Part shown: in pieces, positions 1-7,994 of the stretch
Position numbering within the stretch: the stretch's first letter is position 1
Layout: each line of letters begins with the position of its first letter
Assembly: GCF_002967765.1 (NCBI RefSeq)
Contig: NZ_PUHY01000004.1
Coordinates: forward strand, 372,001 to 436,000
Source of the DNA: Blastopirellula marina
GTDB lineage: Bacteria; Planctomycetota; Planctomycetia; Pirellulales; Pirellulaceae
Reading direction: 5' to 3'
DNA length: 64,000 nucleotides
Program-made: the position numbers and the translations under genes
The notes under the pieces: generated by a model
Told to the model about the DNA's origin: nothing
The model's database searches: none
Seen by the model: the letters and a program-made list of their open reading frames with translations, nothing else

Positions 1-474
1 TGAAGAGTGTAGGATGATGTTATCGCGTCCGCGGAACACCTTCTTCAGTTTCGGTCGAATATCATGCATCACGTCGAACATGCAGAGGATCGCATCCATG
101 CCATGATCGGTGAAGTCGTCGAGATAAGTCTTGATCTCGTCCGGATCGTGATGCACCTGTCCGACCATTAAGCGGTAGCCACGTTTGCGAGATTCTTCTT
201 CGATCGCTGCCAATCGCGCGGAGAACACGGCCATGTTCACCGTGTCGAGAACGACACCGATGATTTTCGTGGGCATACCTCGCAGCCGCTGGGCGGCACG
301 ATTCGGACGATAGTCCATCTCCGCGGCGATCTTCAAGACCTTCTCGCGGGTAGCTTCTGACACGCGAACACAGTCCGCACCAGAGTTGTTAAGAATGTGC
401 CCCACGGCGGCGCGCGAAACACCGGCCTTATTGGCGATATCCAGAAGGCGAACCTTACGTGCTTCCTCGGCCAT
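1..474 (-). CDS. LacI-family transcriptional regulator (partial, C-terminus off the left edge)
   Basis: The first 158 residues of a LacI/GalR-type repressor are visible, read leftward from an ATG at 472-474. The N-terminus carries the family helix-turn-helix and hinge: [22 protein letters not shown], broken here as [11 protein letters not shown] and [11 protein letters not shown], followed by a [11 protein letters not shown] hinge. The start of the periplasmic-binding-like effector domain follows ([18 protein letters not shown]). The rest lies outside the window, so the ligand cannot be judged. It sits downstream of two Gfo/Idh/MocA dehydrogenases on the same strand, which suggests control of a sugar-derivative pathway. 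That is inference; no operator palindrome was recognised. Confidence 0.9.
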   Translation of the reverse strand, partial: MAEEARKVRLLDIANKAGVSRAAVGHILNNSGADCVRVSEATREKVLKIAAEMDYRPNRAAQRLRGMPTKIIGVVLDTVNMAVFSARLAAIEEESRKRGYRLMVGQVHHDPDEIKTYLDDFTDHGMDAILCMFDVMHDIRPKLKKVFRGRDNIILHSS

Positions 475-618
475 GCGAATTCTGGGGACTTTCTATTGGC
501 CGAAAGACGTCACGGGCCTCCATGACGTAATTCAGCCTGGTTTTTCAATAGCAGTCCTTCAGAATACGGAATCTAACCTTATGGAATCAAGGCCGCCAAA
601 TGCCGATGGCCTTTGTTT

Positions 619-2067
619 TTAGACATTCTCTGGCACGACGTAGGGGGCTCGATACTCACGTCGAAGAAGCTGGTTGGCCTGTTCGCTGCTGACGAATGTC
701 TCGGTTTTTGGGTTAATTGCCAGTGTTTCGCCCATTTGAACGCTGGCCGATGGAAGATCAACACCATTGGCCGAGAGATGTTCGAGCATGCGGCCTGCAG
801 CATCCGTCAGCAGTGGCTGCTGGGCAACTTGTTCCGACAGCGAGTTCAAACCAATTGGCTTGCCAACCCGATGCGATATGTTGCCAAGATGGCATAATGC
901 CGTCGAAAGGTGACCGGTTTTCACACTGCAATTGAGATCGCTTGTCTTGCGTGAGCGGACCGCTTTGGCGAAGTTTTCACGATGAAGTTGGCGACCGCCG
1001 TCGGTGCCGGTGTTGCCTGATATCTCGCGAATCGTCTTGCCAGACTTGTCGATCACTTTCCCCGTGTCGAAGCCAACGTAAGTGGCGTCTTCGCCTTCGA
1101 CGACGATGCCGTAGCTGAGGCCCATGTACTTGCAGGTATCTTTCTTTCCGGTTTCCGTTGGCAGATCGCGGATCTCGAAAGTAATGGGAGCGGTCGCGTA
1201 TTCATAACGCAAGATATGCGTGTTCGGCGTCTGCCCGTTATCGTCCCAAGCGTATCGACCACCGATGCTGCTGACACTGGTGGGGAATTCTTCGGCCCCG
1301 ATTGACCAGCGACACAAATCGAGGATATGCGGGCCGTTATTTCCCAACTCGGCATTGCCGTAGTCCCAGAACCAATGCCAGTCGTAGTGATACTTGGCAC
1401 GTTCCAACTTGGTCGGGGCTGGGCCGCACCACAAATCGTGATTGACCGTTGGAAGCGGTTTGGGCGGCGATGTTGGGCGGCCGATCGAATCGCGACGTGT
1501 CAGGTAAAGTCCTTTCACATGCATCACTTTTCCGAGAACGCCATCTTGAACTTCTTTGAAGAATTCTTGCAGGTGTGTGAAGCTTCGGCGCTGGATACCA
1601 ATCTGAACAATCCGATCATACTTCTTGGCGGCCTTCTCCATTTGGCCTGCTTCCCAGATGTTGTGCGAGCAAGGTTTCTCGGTATAGACATCCTTCCCGG
1701 CCTGGCAACCCCACACGGTTCCCAAGCCATGCCAGTGATTCGGTACGGCGAGCACAACGGCATCGACATTGGGATCGTCGTAAACACGTCGCAAATCGTC
1801 ATACTTCTTTAGCGTGTAGCCGAACTTCTTCTCGAACTCTTCTGCTCGTTTGCCGAGTGCAGCACTGTCGACATCACAAGCACCGACCACCTTTACCCCA
1901 GGTACCTTGGGGAAGCCATTCAAGTGCGTGTTGCCAATGCTATTCACGCCGATCACGACAACACGCAACTCGTCGTTGGCACTCGCCGCAAACGAGGGCG
2001 AAGTCATCGAAGTCACAGCGGTGGCCGAAGCGGCAGCGAGAAATTGTCGACGGCTAATTGAGATCAT
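619..2067 (-). CDS. Tat-exported Gfo/Idh/MocA family oxidoreductase
   Basis: A 482-residue NAD(P)-dependent dehydrogenase-like protein. It begins with a twin-arginine signal (SRRQFL at residues 5-10, hydrophobic stretch, AAS cleavage region near 28), so it is expected to be exported folded with its cofactor. The Rossmann motif VVVIGVNSIG is at about 36-45 and the family EKP motif (catalytic Lys) at 130-132. The C-terminal alpha/beta domain contains the long HWFWDYGNAELGNNGPH segment usual in planctomycete members. Family members oxidise or reduce sugars and inositols; the substrate is unknown here. It lies 63 nt downstream of a second family member, probably in the same transcript. Confidence 0.93.
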   Translation of the reverse strand: MISISRRQFLAAASATAVTSMTSPSFAASANDELRVVVIGVNSIGNTHLNGFPKVPGVKVVGACDVDSAALGKRAEEFEKKFGYTLKKYDDLRRVYDDPNVDAVVLAVPNHWHGLGTVWGCQAGKDVYTEKPCSHNIWEAGQMEKAAKKYDRIVQIGIQRRSFTHLQEFFKEVQDGVLGKVMHVKGLYLTRRDSIGRPTSPPKPLPTVNHDLWCGPAPTKLERAKYHYDWHWFWDYGNAELGNNGPHILDLCRWSIGAEEFPTSVSSIGGRYAWDDNGQTPNTHILRYEYATAPITFEIRDLPTETGKKDTCKYMGLSYGIVVEGEDATYVGFDTGKVIDKSGKTIREISGNTGTDGGRQLHRENFAKAVRSRKTSDLNCSVKTGHLSTALCHLGNISHRVGKPIGLNSLSEQVAQQPLLTDAAGRMLEHLSANGVDLPSASVQMGETLAINPKTETFVSSEQANQLLRREYRAPYVVPENV

Positions 2068-2130
2068 GTGAGCTACCTGAAAACGAATATGACTTGGATA
2101 ATAATGGCGAAACGGAGTTACCGGAGTGGC

Positions 2131-3117
2131 TTAGTCTTTCATCACACTTTCGAGTGTGACCGACTGGCCATCGGAATCTCGGCTGACATCGGCAGCCGTC
2201 ATGAAAGCGACGATCTCCAGCGTTTCTTCTGGGCTGACGGGTGGCTTGCCAGTACGGAAGAACTGAACGATCTCGTTCACCAGGATGTCATAGCTTGCCC
2301 GGATCTTAACCAGTTCGATGTCTTTCTTGCCGAACACCATCACCCCGTAACCGGCCGCACCATCACGGATTCCGCGGAATGTACCGACGCGTCCATCTTT
2401 CCATACGCCGGTGACAATATCGGCACCTTCGGTCTTAGTGCGTTGAACACTCACGCAGCCAGGTCCCATCACCGTGAATAAGGTTTCGACACCGTGAATG
2501 CCGTACCAGAACAGATCAGGATGGGTCGGATCAAGCTTGCAGGGACTGTAAGCAACGCAACCGGTGATGTTGCCCGCTTGGTTCTCTTTCTGTAGTTCGA
2601 TCACTTCGTTGCAGAAACGAAGCGTTGAGGAGGAGAAGCAAGGTGTGCCAGTCGACTTCGAGAGGGCGAACAACTCCTGGGCATCTTTCATGGAGGCCGT
2701 GATCGGCTTGTCGACAAAGACCGGTATCCCAGCTTTGAGAACTGGTTTGACCTGTTCGAGATGTACCCTGCCGTCAACGCTGTTCATGATGACGGCATCC
2801 ACCTTCTTGATCAGGGCGTCGATCGACGGAACGATCTCGATACCCATTTCAGAGATCTGCTTGGTGAAGCCTTCGATTCGATCTGTGCTGGCCGAGATAT
2901 CTGGGCTTCCGCCGGGATAAGCAGCTACCACTTTGGCATCGGCAAGTTCCGGCCGCGGATTCTCTGCATTAATCGCTTTGGTGAATGCCACTGCGTGCGA
3001 GCTATCCAGGCCGATCAATCCAATCAGTAGCGGTTCGGCCGCATGGATCCTTGAGGCGGCCGTGAGGCTCAAAACGAGGAACAGCGCGGTGGTAAGCAGT
3101 GTCTGTGTGGTTTTCAC
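2131..3117 (-). CDS. Gfo/Idh/MocA family oxidoreductase, secreted
   Basis: A 328-residue protein if it starts at the GTG at 3115-3117, which gives a clean Sec signal peptide (KTTQTLLTTALFLVLSLTAA, cleavage near HAA-EP). An upstream ATG at 3231 would put 38 non-signal residues in front and is less likely. The Rossmann region reads LLIGLIGLDSSHA, with Asp-Ser-Ser in place of the usual Gly-rich turn, and a VDKP motif matches the family EKP/DKP position. It is shorter than its downstream neighbour at 619-2067. The two dehydrogenases and the LacI regulator probably act on one carbohydrate pathway, inferred from adjacency. Confidence 0.85.
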   Translation of the reverse strand: MKTTQTLLTTALFLVLSLTAASRIHAAEPLLIGLIGLDSSHAVAFTKAINAENPRPELADAKVVAAYPGGSPDISASTDRIEGFTKQISEMGIEIVPSIDALIKKVDAVIMNSVDGRVHLEQVKPVLKAGIPVFVDKPITASMKDAQELFALSKSTGTPCFSSSTLRFCNEVIELQKENQAGNITGCVAYSPCKLDPTHPDLFWYGIHGVETLFTVMGPGCVSVQRTKTEGADIVTGVWKDGRVGTFRGIRDGAAGYGVMVFGKKDIELVKIRASYDILVNEIVQFFRTGKPPVSPEETLEIVAFMTAADVSRDSDGQSVTLESVMKD

Positions 3118-3561
3118 GGCGAGACCTTCAAAGGTAGTTCGGTGGTAAGGAAGTAAGATCAATCGCGAAATTGGCAGGCTGACATCTTTGGTGGTCGCAT
3201 GATACCACGTGACATCAATCGAGTAAAGCATTTCCTGAAAACGATCGCCACGAGAAGCGAACTAATCTACCTCTTCCTGGAGGAGTACCAGGTGTGCTGA
3301 TCTATCGATAAATGGTTACCTTTGCGGTAGTTCCAGTGACCTAGGGATCAATTACCCCAAAAGGATGACGCTGATAGCAATGCCGTCATGCGATCAACAT
3401 TATCAGGTCATCTGGATCGGTAAAGTCGCTTGTCATTAACTCGTTTTCCACTCTGGAGATGGGAGTTTCGTTGCGGAACGCCTTCCTGGCACGTCGATGG
3501 GCAGAAAATGTGCAGATTGCATCGCTCTTCCTTGTGATTCATAAGCCCAAGTACGTGCCCA
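3118..3561. other. Divergent intergenic region between oxidoreductase and FadL-like porin
   Basis: About 440 bases with no credible gene. It must hold the promoters for the leftward dehydrogenase operon and the rightward porin. Only short imperfect inverted repeats are visible (for example TGACG...CGTCA near 3365-3387); no clear LacI-type operator or consensus promoter was found. Confidence 0.5.
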
Positions 3562-4764
3562 ATGACCCATCGTCACCGTCCATTCGTTTTTGGTTTGGCT
3601 TTCCTGGCTCTCGTAGTTTTCACAAACGCGTCGGTCATGGGGCAAGGCATGTCGGTTACTGGCGTTGGTCCCGTGAATCGAGGTATGGCTGGTGCGGGCA
3701 CGGCTGCTCCTTTGGATGCGATCGGGGCACTGCACTGGAACCCAGCTTCCATCAGCTATTTGGAGAAGTCGGAAGTCTCCTTCGGGATGGAAGGGCTACT
3801 GGCGGATGTTAGCCTGACATCGGATGTCGCCGGCCTGGGCACGAATACCACCAGCGGCGAACCTGGTGTGGCGATCGTGCCATCGGTCGGCTGGGTCGAT
3901 CACCTGGAAGGCACCAACCTAACCATCGGTATGGGCGTTTACGGTGTGGCTGGCTTTCGCAACAACATGCCTGCCGACGCGAGCAATCCTTTGCTGGCCA
4001 GCAGCCCCGTGTTTGCGGATACCGAAATGATGCAGATCACTCCAACGGTCTCGTATCGGATTAACGACAACTGGTCGATTGGTGTCTCCCCGACGATCTC
4101 CGCCGCGCGAATGCAGTTTGATCCGCTTGGTCCGTCGGCGGTGATTCCGACGTCAACGCCCGGCTCGGGTAATCGTGTTCACTGGGGTGGTGGCGTCCAA
4201 GGGGGAATCTATTACGCGAGCCCTTATTGCTGGCGAGCCGGTTTCACCATCAAAAGCCCACAATGGTTCGAGGAGTTTCGCTTCTTTACGCCATCGGGGG
4301 TTGTCGGATTTGATCTCGACTATCCAATGATCCTCTCCGGTGGCTTGGCCTACTACGGCTTTGAACGTTGGGTCTTTGCGGCAGATTTCCGATATTTCGA
4401 TTTCGCCAACACCCAGGGATTCAAAGCGCTGCACTGGGATAGCGTCTTTTCGATGGCGGTCGGTGCCCAGTACCGTATGAACGAACTCTGGACTTTCCGA
4501 GGCGGCTACAACTTCAATGAGAATCCAATCTCGCCGAATGCCGCTTTCGCGAATCTTTCGACTCCATTGATTCAGCAGCACAATATTGCAGCTGGTCTTG
4601 GTTGTATGCTGACCGACGGGGTGGAATTGAACCTGGCTTACGTTTACCTGGTGAATAACAGCCTGACTGGTCCCCTGCCCTCCCCTCCGTTCTCGCCCGG
4701 CGATACCCTCACGCACGAGATTAGTGCGCATTCTTTGGTGCTTGGTTTGCGTATCAACTACTAA
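3562..4764 (+). CDS. OmpP1/FadL/TodX-type outer-membrane transport protein
   Basis: A 400-residue predicted outer-membrane beta-barrel. A signal peptide (FVFGLAFLALVVFTNASVMG) precedes the family's N-terminal hatch-like segment QGMSVTGVGPVNRGMAGAG and AIGALHWNPASISYL; the asparagine-proline-alanine motif is typical of FadL relatives. Many alternating aromatic strands follow, and the protein ends in an aliphatic/aromatic strand LVLGLRINY with a C-terminal tyrosine, as for Bam-inserted barrels. Known family members pass long-chain fatty acids or hydrophobic aromatics across the outer membrane; the substrate here is unknown. It lies 213 nt upstream of the Hpt/HD-GYP pair on the same strand. No good ribosome-binding site precedes the ATG. 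Confidence 0.85.
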   Translation: MTHRHRPFVFGLAFLALVVFTNASVMGQGMSVTGVGPVNRGMAGAGTAAPLDAIGALHWNPASISYLEKSEVSFGMEGLLADVSLTSDVAGLGTNTTSGEPGVAIVPSVGWVDHLEGTNLTIGMGVYGVAGFRNNMPADASNPLLASSPVFADTEMMQITPTVSYRINDNWSIGVSPTISAARMQFDPLGPSAVIPTSTPGSGNRVHWGGGVQGGIYYASPYCWRAGFTIKSPQWFEEFRFFTPSGVVGFDLDYPMILSGGLAYYGFERWVFAADFRYFDFANTQGFKALHWDSVFSMAVGAQYRMNELWTFRGGYNFNENPISPNAAFANLSTPLIQQHNIAAGLGCMLTDGVELNLAYVYLVNNSLTGPLPSPPFSPGDTLTHEISAHSLVLGLRINY

Positions 4765-4862
4765 TAAGGCAGTATTCAGTTACCGCTGCCTCGCCCGTTT
4801 TGTGCGGTCTGTTGCCTAGATGCTTGCGCATTTGGCGCGTGTTTCCGATTATAAACCATGCT

Positions 4863-4929
4863 CTCCCATGGCTTTTTGACCGTGGGAGAAATGTAACCTA
4901 TCTTTCGGAAGATCTCCCGTTTTTGGGAG
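4863..4929 (+). promoter_or_regulatory. Paired hairpins in the leader of the Hpt/HD-GYP operon
   Basis: Two inverted repeats use the same core. CTCCCATGG (4863-4871) pairs with CCGTGGGAG (4880-4888) through one G-U pair, and CTCCC (4914-4918) pairs with GGGAG (4925-4929). The Hpt ribosome-binding site GGGGAGG (4965-4971) could also pair with either CTCCC arm, so alternative folds that hide the site are possible. No known riboswitch class was recognised. Confidence 0.35.
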
Positions 4930-4964
4930 TGTCTGTTGATATCTCGCGCCGTTCGTTTCACACC

Positions 4965-4971
4965 GGGGAGG
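4965..4971 (+). promoter_or_regulatory. Ribosome-binding site deciding the Hpt start
   Basis: GGGGAGG sits 6 nt before the ATG at 4978-4980. This fixes that ATG as the start rather than the in-frame upstream codon at 4936 or the out-of-frame ATG at 4974. Confidence 0.7.
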
Positions 4972-4977
4972 CAATGG

Positions 4978-5355
4978 ATGAGTTTGCAGTCGACGCATGC
5001 GCCGCCAGGTGAGCAATCTATCAATTGGGAAACTCTTAAGGCTCGATGCATTGGTCGAGTCGACCTCGTTCAAAAGGCCCTGGCCCGATTTCAGGGCTCA
5101 TTGGAAGAGGATATACAGGAGCTCCAGCACGCCACCGAGAGAAACGATTCCGCGGATATCGCCCGCATTGCCCATCGGATCAAAGGGACGTCGCTGACTG
5201 TCTCTGCTGATCGCCTGGCAGGATTCGCACTGAGTCTAGAGCGTAAAGCAGAAGAGAGTCTTACCGATGTTGAGGACTCGCTTTTGGAAATCCGAGATGA
5301 ATGTTGCCGTCTGAGCGAGATCATCACGCAGCATCGTGAGGAGTCGACGCCGTAA
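4978..5355 (+). CDS. Free-standing histidine phosphotransfer (Hpt) protein
   Basis: A 125-residue protein consisting mostly of one Hpt domain. The phospho-accepting histidine is H66 in IARIAHRIKGTS, which matches the HxxKG signature, and it lies in a four-helix bundle (about residues 20-115). Such proteins carry phosphoryl groups between a receiver of a hybrid kinase and a downstream response regulator. The stop codon overlaps the start of the REC-HD-GYP gene by one base (TAATG), so the two are translationally coupled and very likely partners. The hybrid kinase at 7995-13949 ends in a receiver and has no Hpt, making it the obvious candidate donor (inference). Confidence 0.88.
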   Translation: MSLQSTHAPPGEQSINWETLKARCIGRVDLVQKALARFQGSLEEDIQELQHATERNDSADIARIAHRIKGTSLTVSADRLAGFALSLERKAEESLTDVEDSLLEIRDECCRLSEIITQHREESTP

Positions 5356-6455
5356 TGATAATTCACGAACGAGACACCACTCAGGCACCGATTCTGCTGG
5401 TAGACGACGATCCAGCTTGCTTGGGAATGCTAAGCGATGTACTAGGCGCTTTGGGAATTCCGGTAGAGACCGCACGCGACGGCAAGGAAGCGCTCGAGAT
5501 GATCTACAAAGGAGACTTCCGGATTGTGCTGTCTGACTGGCAGATGCCTGGGATGTCGGGTGTCGAGCTTTGCCGACGCGTTCGCCAGCGTCCCTTAAGC
5601 GGTTATGTCTATTTCATCCTACTGACTTCGCTCGACCGACAACACAATTTGGTAAGTGGCTTAAGAGCCGGTGCGGACGACTTCATAACCAAGCCATTCG
5701 ACCCGGAAGAACTTCACATTCGCCTCCGTGCCGCCAATCGCATCGTCTCGTTAGAGAGTCGGAACGTCATTATCTTTGCCTTGGCGAAGCTGGCCGAGTC
5801 GCGCGATCCCGAAACGGGTGCCCACCTCGAACGAATGCGGGAATACTCGCGATTGTTGGCCGATGATCTCTCGCGACAACCAAAGTACGCCGATATCGTC
5901 GATGCTGACTACGTCCGCACAATCTACCTCACAAGTCCCTTGCACGACATTGGCAAGGTTGGCATCCCTGATCATGTATTGCTCAAACCGGGTAGGTTGA
6001 CCCCGGATGAATTCGAGATCATGAAGCAGCACACGCTTGTCGGGTATTACACTTTGGATGCCGCATTACGCGAACAACCTGAAGCTGCTTACTTGCGATT
6101 TGCTCGGGACATTGCCGGTTCGCATCATGAAAAATGGGATGGCACTGGCTATCCGTATGGACTAGCTGGCGAAGAGATCCCACTTTGTGGACGGATCGTG
6201 GCTGTGGCAGACGTCTACGATGCTTTGACCACGGCCCGCGTCTACAAAGAAGCATTCAGCCACGAAAAAGCACGTTCGATCATTCGCGAAGGTGCCGGAA
6301 AGCACTTCGATCCTGACATTGTCGACGCCTTTTTCAATCGCGAGGACGAGATCGTCGACATCAATCAGCGGCTCAATGACATGCTGGCCTATCCTGACAT
6401 CGCGGGAATGGCAAACGGTTTGGCCATCCCCGCTGGAAACCTTGCGCAAAACTAG
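5355..6455 (+). CDS. RpfG-type response regulator: receiver plus HD-GYP phosphodiesterase
   Basis: A 366-residue two-domain protein. Residues about 10-130 form a receiver with the acidic pair in LLVDDDP, phospho-acceptor D61 (VLSDWQMPGMSG) and the conserved Lys in ITKPFDPEEL. Residues about 145-345 form an HD-GYP domain with H197-D198 (LHDIGKVGIPD), the HHEKWDGTGYP signature and a true GYP at 265-267. HD-GYP enzymes linearise cyclic di-GMP. All metal-binding residues I can check are present, so activity is expected. It is coupled to the Hpt gene upstream and faces the convergent methyltransferase gene 12 nt downstream. Confidence 0.93.
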   Translation: MIIHERDTTQAPILLVDDDPACLGMLSDVLGALGIPVETARDGKEALEMIYKGDFRIVLSDWQMPGMSGVELCRRVRQRPLSGYVYFILLTSLDRQHNLVSGLRAGADDFITKPFDPEELHIRLRAANRIVSLESRNVIIFALAKLAESRDPETGAHLERMREYSRLLADDLSRQPKYADIVDADYVRTIYLTSPLHDIGKVGIPDHVLLKPGRLTPDEFEIMKQHTLVGYYTLDAALREQPEAAYLRFARDIAGSHHEKWDGTGYPYGLAGEEIPLCGRIVAVADVYDALTTARVYKEAFSHEKARSIIREGAGKHFDPDIVDAFFNREDEIVDINQRLNDMLAYPDIAGMANGLAIPAGNLAQN

Positions 6456-6467
6456 CGTGATTGTCGC

Positions 6468-7589
6468 CTAGTCTTGTTGTTGTGAATCGACCGAGCTTGT
6501 CGATTTTCGCTTGGCGCGTGCCGAACGAGATAGTTCGGCCGAATCGATTCGGCGAATACATCCTGGCGACTGATGGCTGACATAGTTCACGATGATGCCA
6601 GAGCGATCACGTGTCAGATCCATTTTCTCGGTGTTGAAGCCAGCTTCTTCAAAGATGTGCAAGACATCTTCCACGGTTCGCTGATAGAAGAACCAATCGA
6701 GATGCCACTGATATGGTGTCTCGTCGTAGCGTTCCGTGTCCTTAAATGCGATTACCAACGCACCACCTTCGTTGAGTGTTTCGCCCAATCCGCTGAAGAT
6801 ACCGACAAGTTGCTCATCGGTTAGATAATCAGCCAGGCCAACACTATAGATGATGTCGAACTTGCCGAACTTCTTAATGGTGGCTTCCGACTTCTTGGCT
6901 CGCATCGCGTTGTAACGCGTTGGGATCAGAGTGGTTCCTTTCGGCAATTGTGTGGCGACCGTTGCTTCGATGTATTCAAGGGCGACCGGATCGTTATCCA
7001 TAGCGATCACTTCGATGGAACGCCCAGCAAATTCAGGCCAATCGAGGAATTCTCGACAAGGACCACAGGCAATATCAAGTATTCGAATATCACCAGTGCG
7101 GTTCGCGATATCCTTCTCGAGATATTCACGGACCATGTCTTTGCGGCCGCGGACCGCATTGGCCAGCGGGATATCCATGAAACAAAGGTCGAGGTAGGCC
7201 CCCAATCCACGCGCAGGCGTTGCCCCCTCGTAGATTTTGACCAGCATTTCATAGTCTCCAGCGAAGCCGCTGGGTTTGGTGTGAGCGCGATTGGCGAACC
7301 AACTTTGCTCTAGCCAAGGGGCGGTTTCTTCACGAAACCGGGCTTGCACTTCCTTAATCAACTCTGGGTTGTCTTCGTGTTCATCTTCAAATTTTCGACA
7401 TGCGATCACGGATTGCTCTAATGCCGCAATGGTCCGTTTGTGCAAGTCGCTATTGGGTACGGCGGTCGCATCCTTGTCTATTTCACTTTCAAGTTGAGCA
7501 AGCTGCTTCTTGAATTCCGCCACATCCTGTGAAAAGAACTCGAGCACAGCCGGTAGTTTCGAGGTGGTCGAGTCGTTCGACTGAATCAT
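6468..7589 (-). CDS. Class I SAM methyltransferase, extracellular-factor (3-OH-PAME/PhcB-like) family
   Basis: A 373-residue protein. The SAM-binding motif I is ILDIACGPCRE (170-180), followed by an acidic beta2 end (VIAMDNDP) and motif around FDIIYSVGLADYL. Upstream, KPSGFAGDYEM (105-115) and the GLGAYLD / AVRGRKDMV segments match what I recall of proteins annotated as extracellular-factor 3-hydroxypalmitic acid methyl ester biosynthesis proteins, related to Ralstonia PhcB. The N-terminal 100 residues are helical and probably not catalytic. The methyl acceptor is not known; the family name is from memory. It is convergent with the HD-GYP gene and divergent from the giant kinase. The start is the ATG at 7589, preceded by AGGT. 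Confidence 0.75.
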   Translation of the reverse strand: MIQSNDSTTSKLPAVLEFFSQDVAEFKKQLAQLESEIDKDATAVPNSDLHKRTIAALEQSVIACRKFEDEHEDNPELIKEVQARFREETAPWLEQSWFANRAHTKPSGFAGDYEMLVKIYEGATPARGLGAYLDLCFMDIPLANAVRGRKDMVREYLEKDIANRTGDIRILDIACGPCREFLDWPEFAGRSIEVIAMDNDPVALEYIEATVATQLPKGTTLIPTRYNAMRAKKSEATIKKFGKFDIIYSVGLADYLTDEQLVGIFSGLGETLNEGGALVIAFKDTERYDETPYQWHLDWFFYQRTVEDVLHIFEEAGFNTEKMDLTRDRSGIIVNYVSHQSPGCIRRIDSAELSRSARAKRKSTSSVDSQQQD

Positions 7590-7994
7590 GGCAATACCTG
7601 AACTTTAGGCGTTTCACGGAAGAGATTTCGCCTGATCGGAAATCCGACGGCGCAACTGGGATATTCATCAGAATTGGCACAGCGTCTGAAATCAACAGTA
7701 AATGCCTTCAAATAAACATAAGGGGGGTAAGGTGTGCGTAAGAAGGGGCGATTAAGTCCCCCTTACGGCCCGAGGGGTTTGCGCGTTTTGCGCGTATCCC
7801 TTCGGGCGTTCCGCAAATTTGCACTCTGAGAGCTATGGTTTTGTGCCGAGGTGCATCTCCGAATTGTCCGCAGATTGCCACCGAGGGCAGCAACTTCGTC
7901 ACCAAAAAAACTAGTTAGTGCAGCGCGGCGCGGTTGGGCTTTGAATCAAGAATCGACTTGATTGGGAGCCCAAGAAAGAACTCCATAACTGGCC
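7590..7994. promoter_or_regulatory. Divergent promoter region with alternative hairpins
   Basis: A 405-base gap between the methyltransferase and the giant kinase, without a credible gene. CCCCCTTA (7758-7765) can pair with TAAGGGGG (7719-7726) or, less fully, with AAGGGG (7743-7748); the two folds exclude each other. Next to it GCCCGAGGG (7768-7776) pairs with CCCTTCGGGC (7798-7807) with one bulge, enclosing two TGCGCG copies. This may be a regulatory leader or protein-binding region for either gene. Only the pairing is observed; the role is inferred. Confidence 0.4.

Noticed and set aside
7708-7905. A 65-codon minus-strand frame in the kinase upstream region.
   Set aside because: No start signal, odd composition and overlap with the hairpin region; no protein features.
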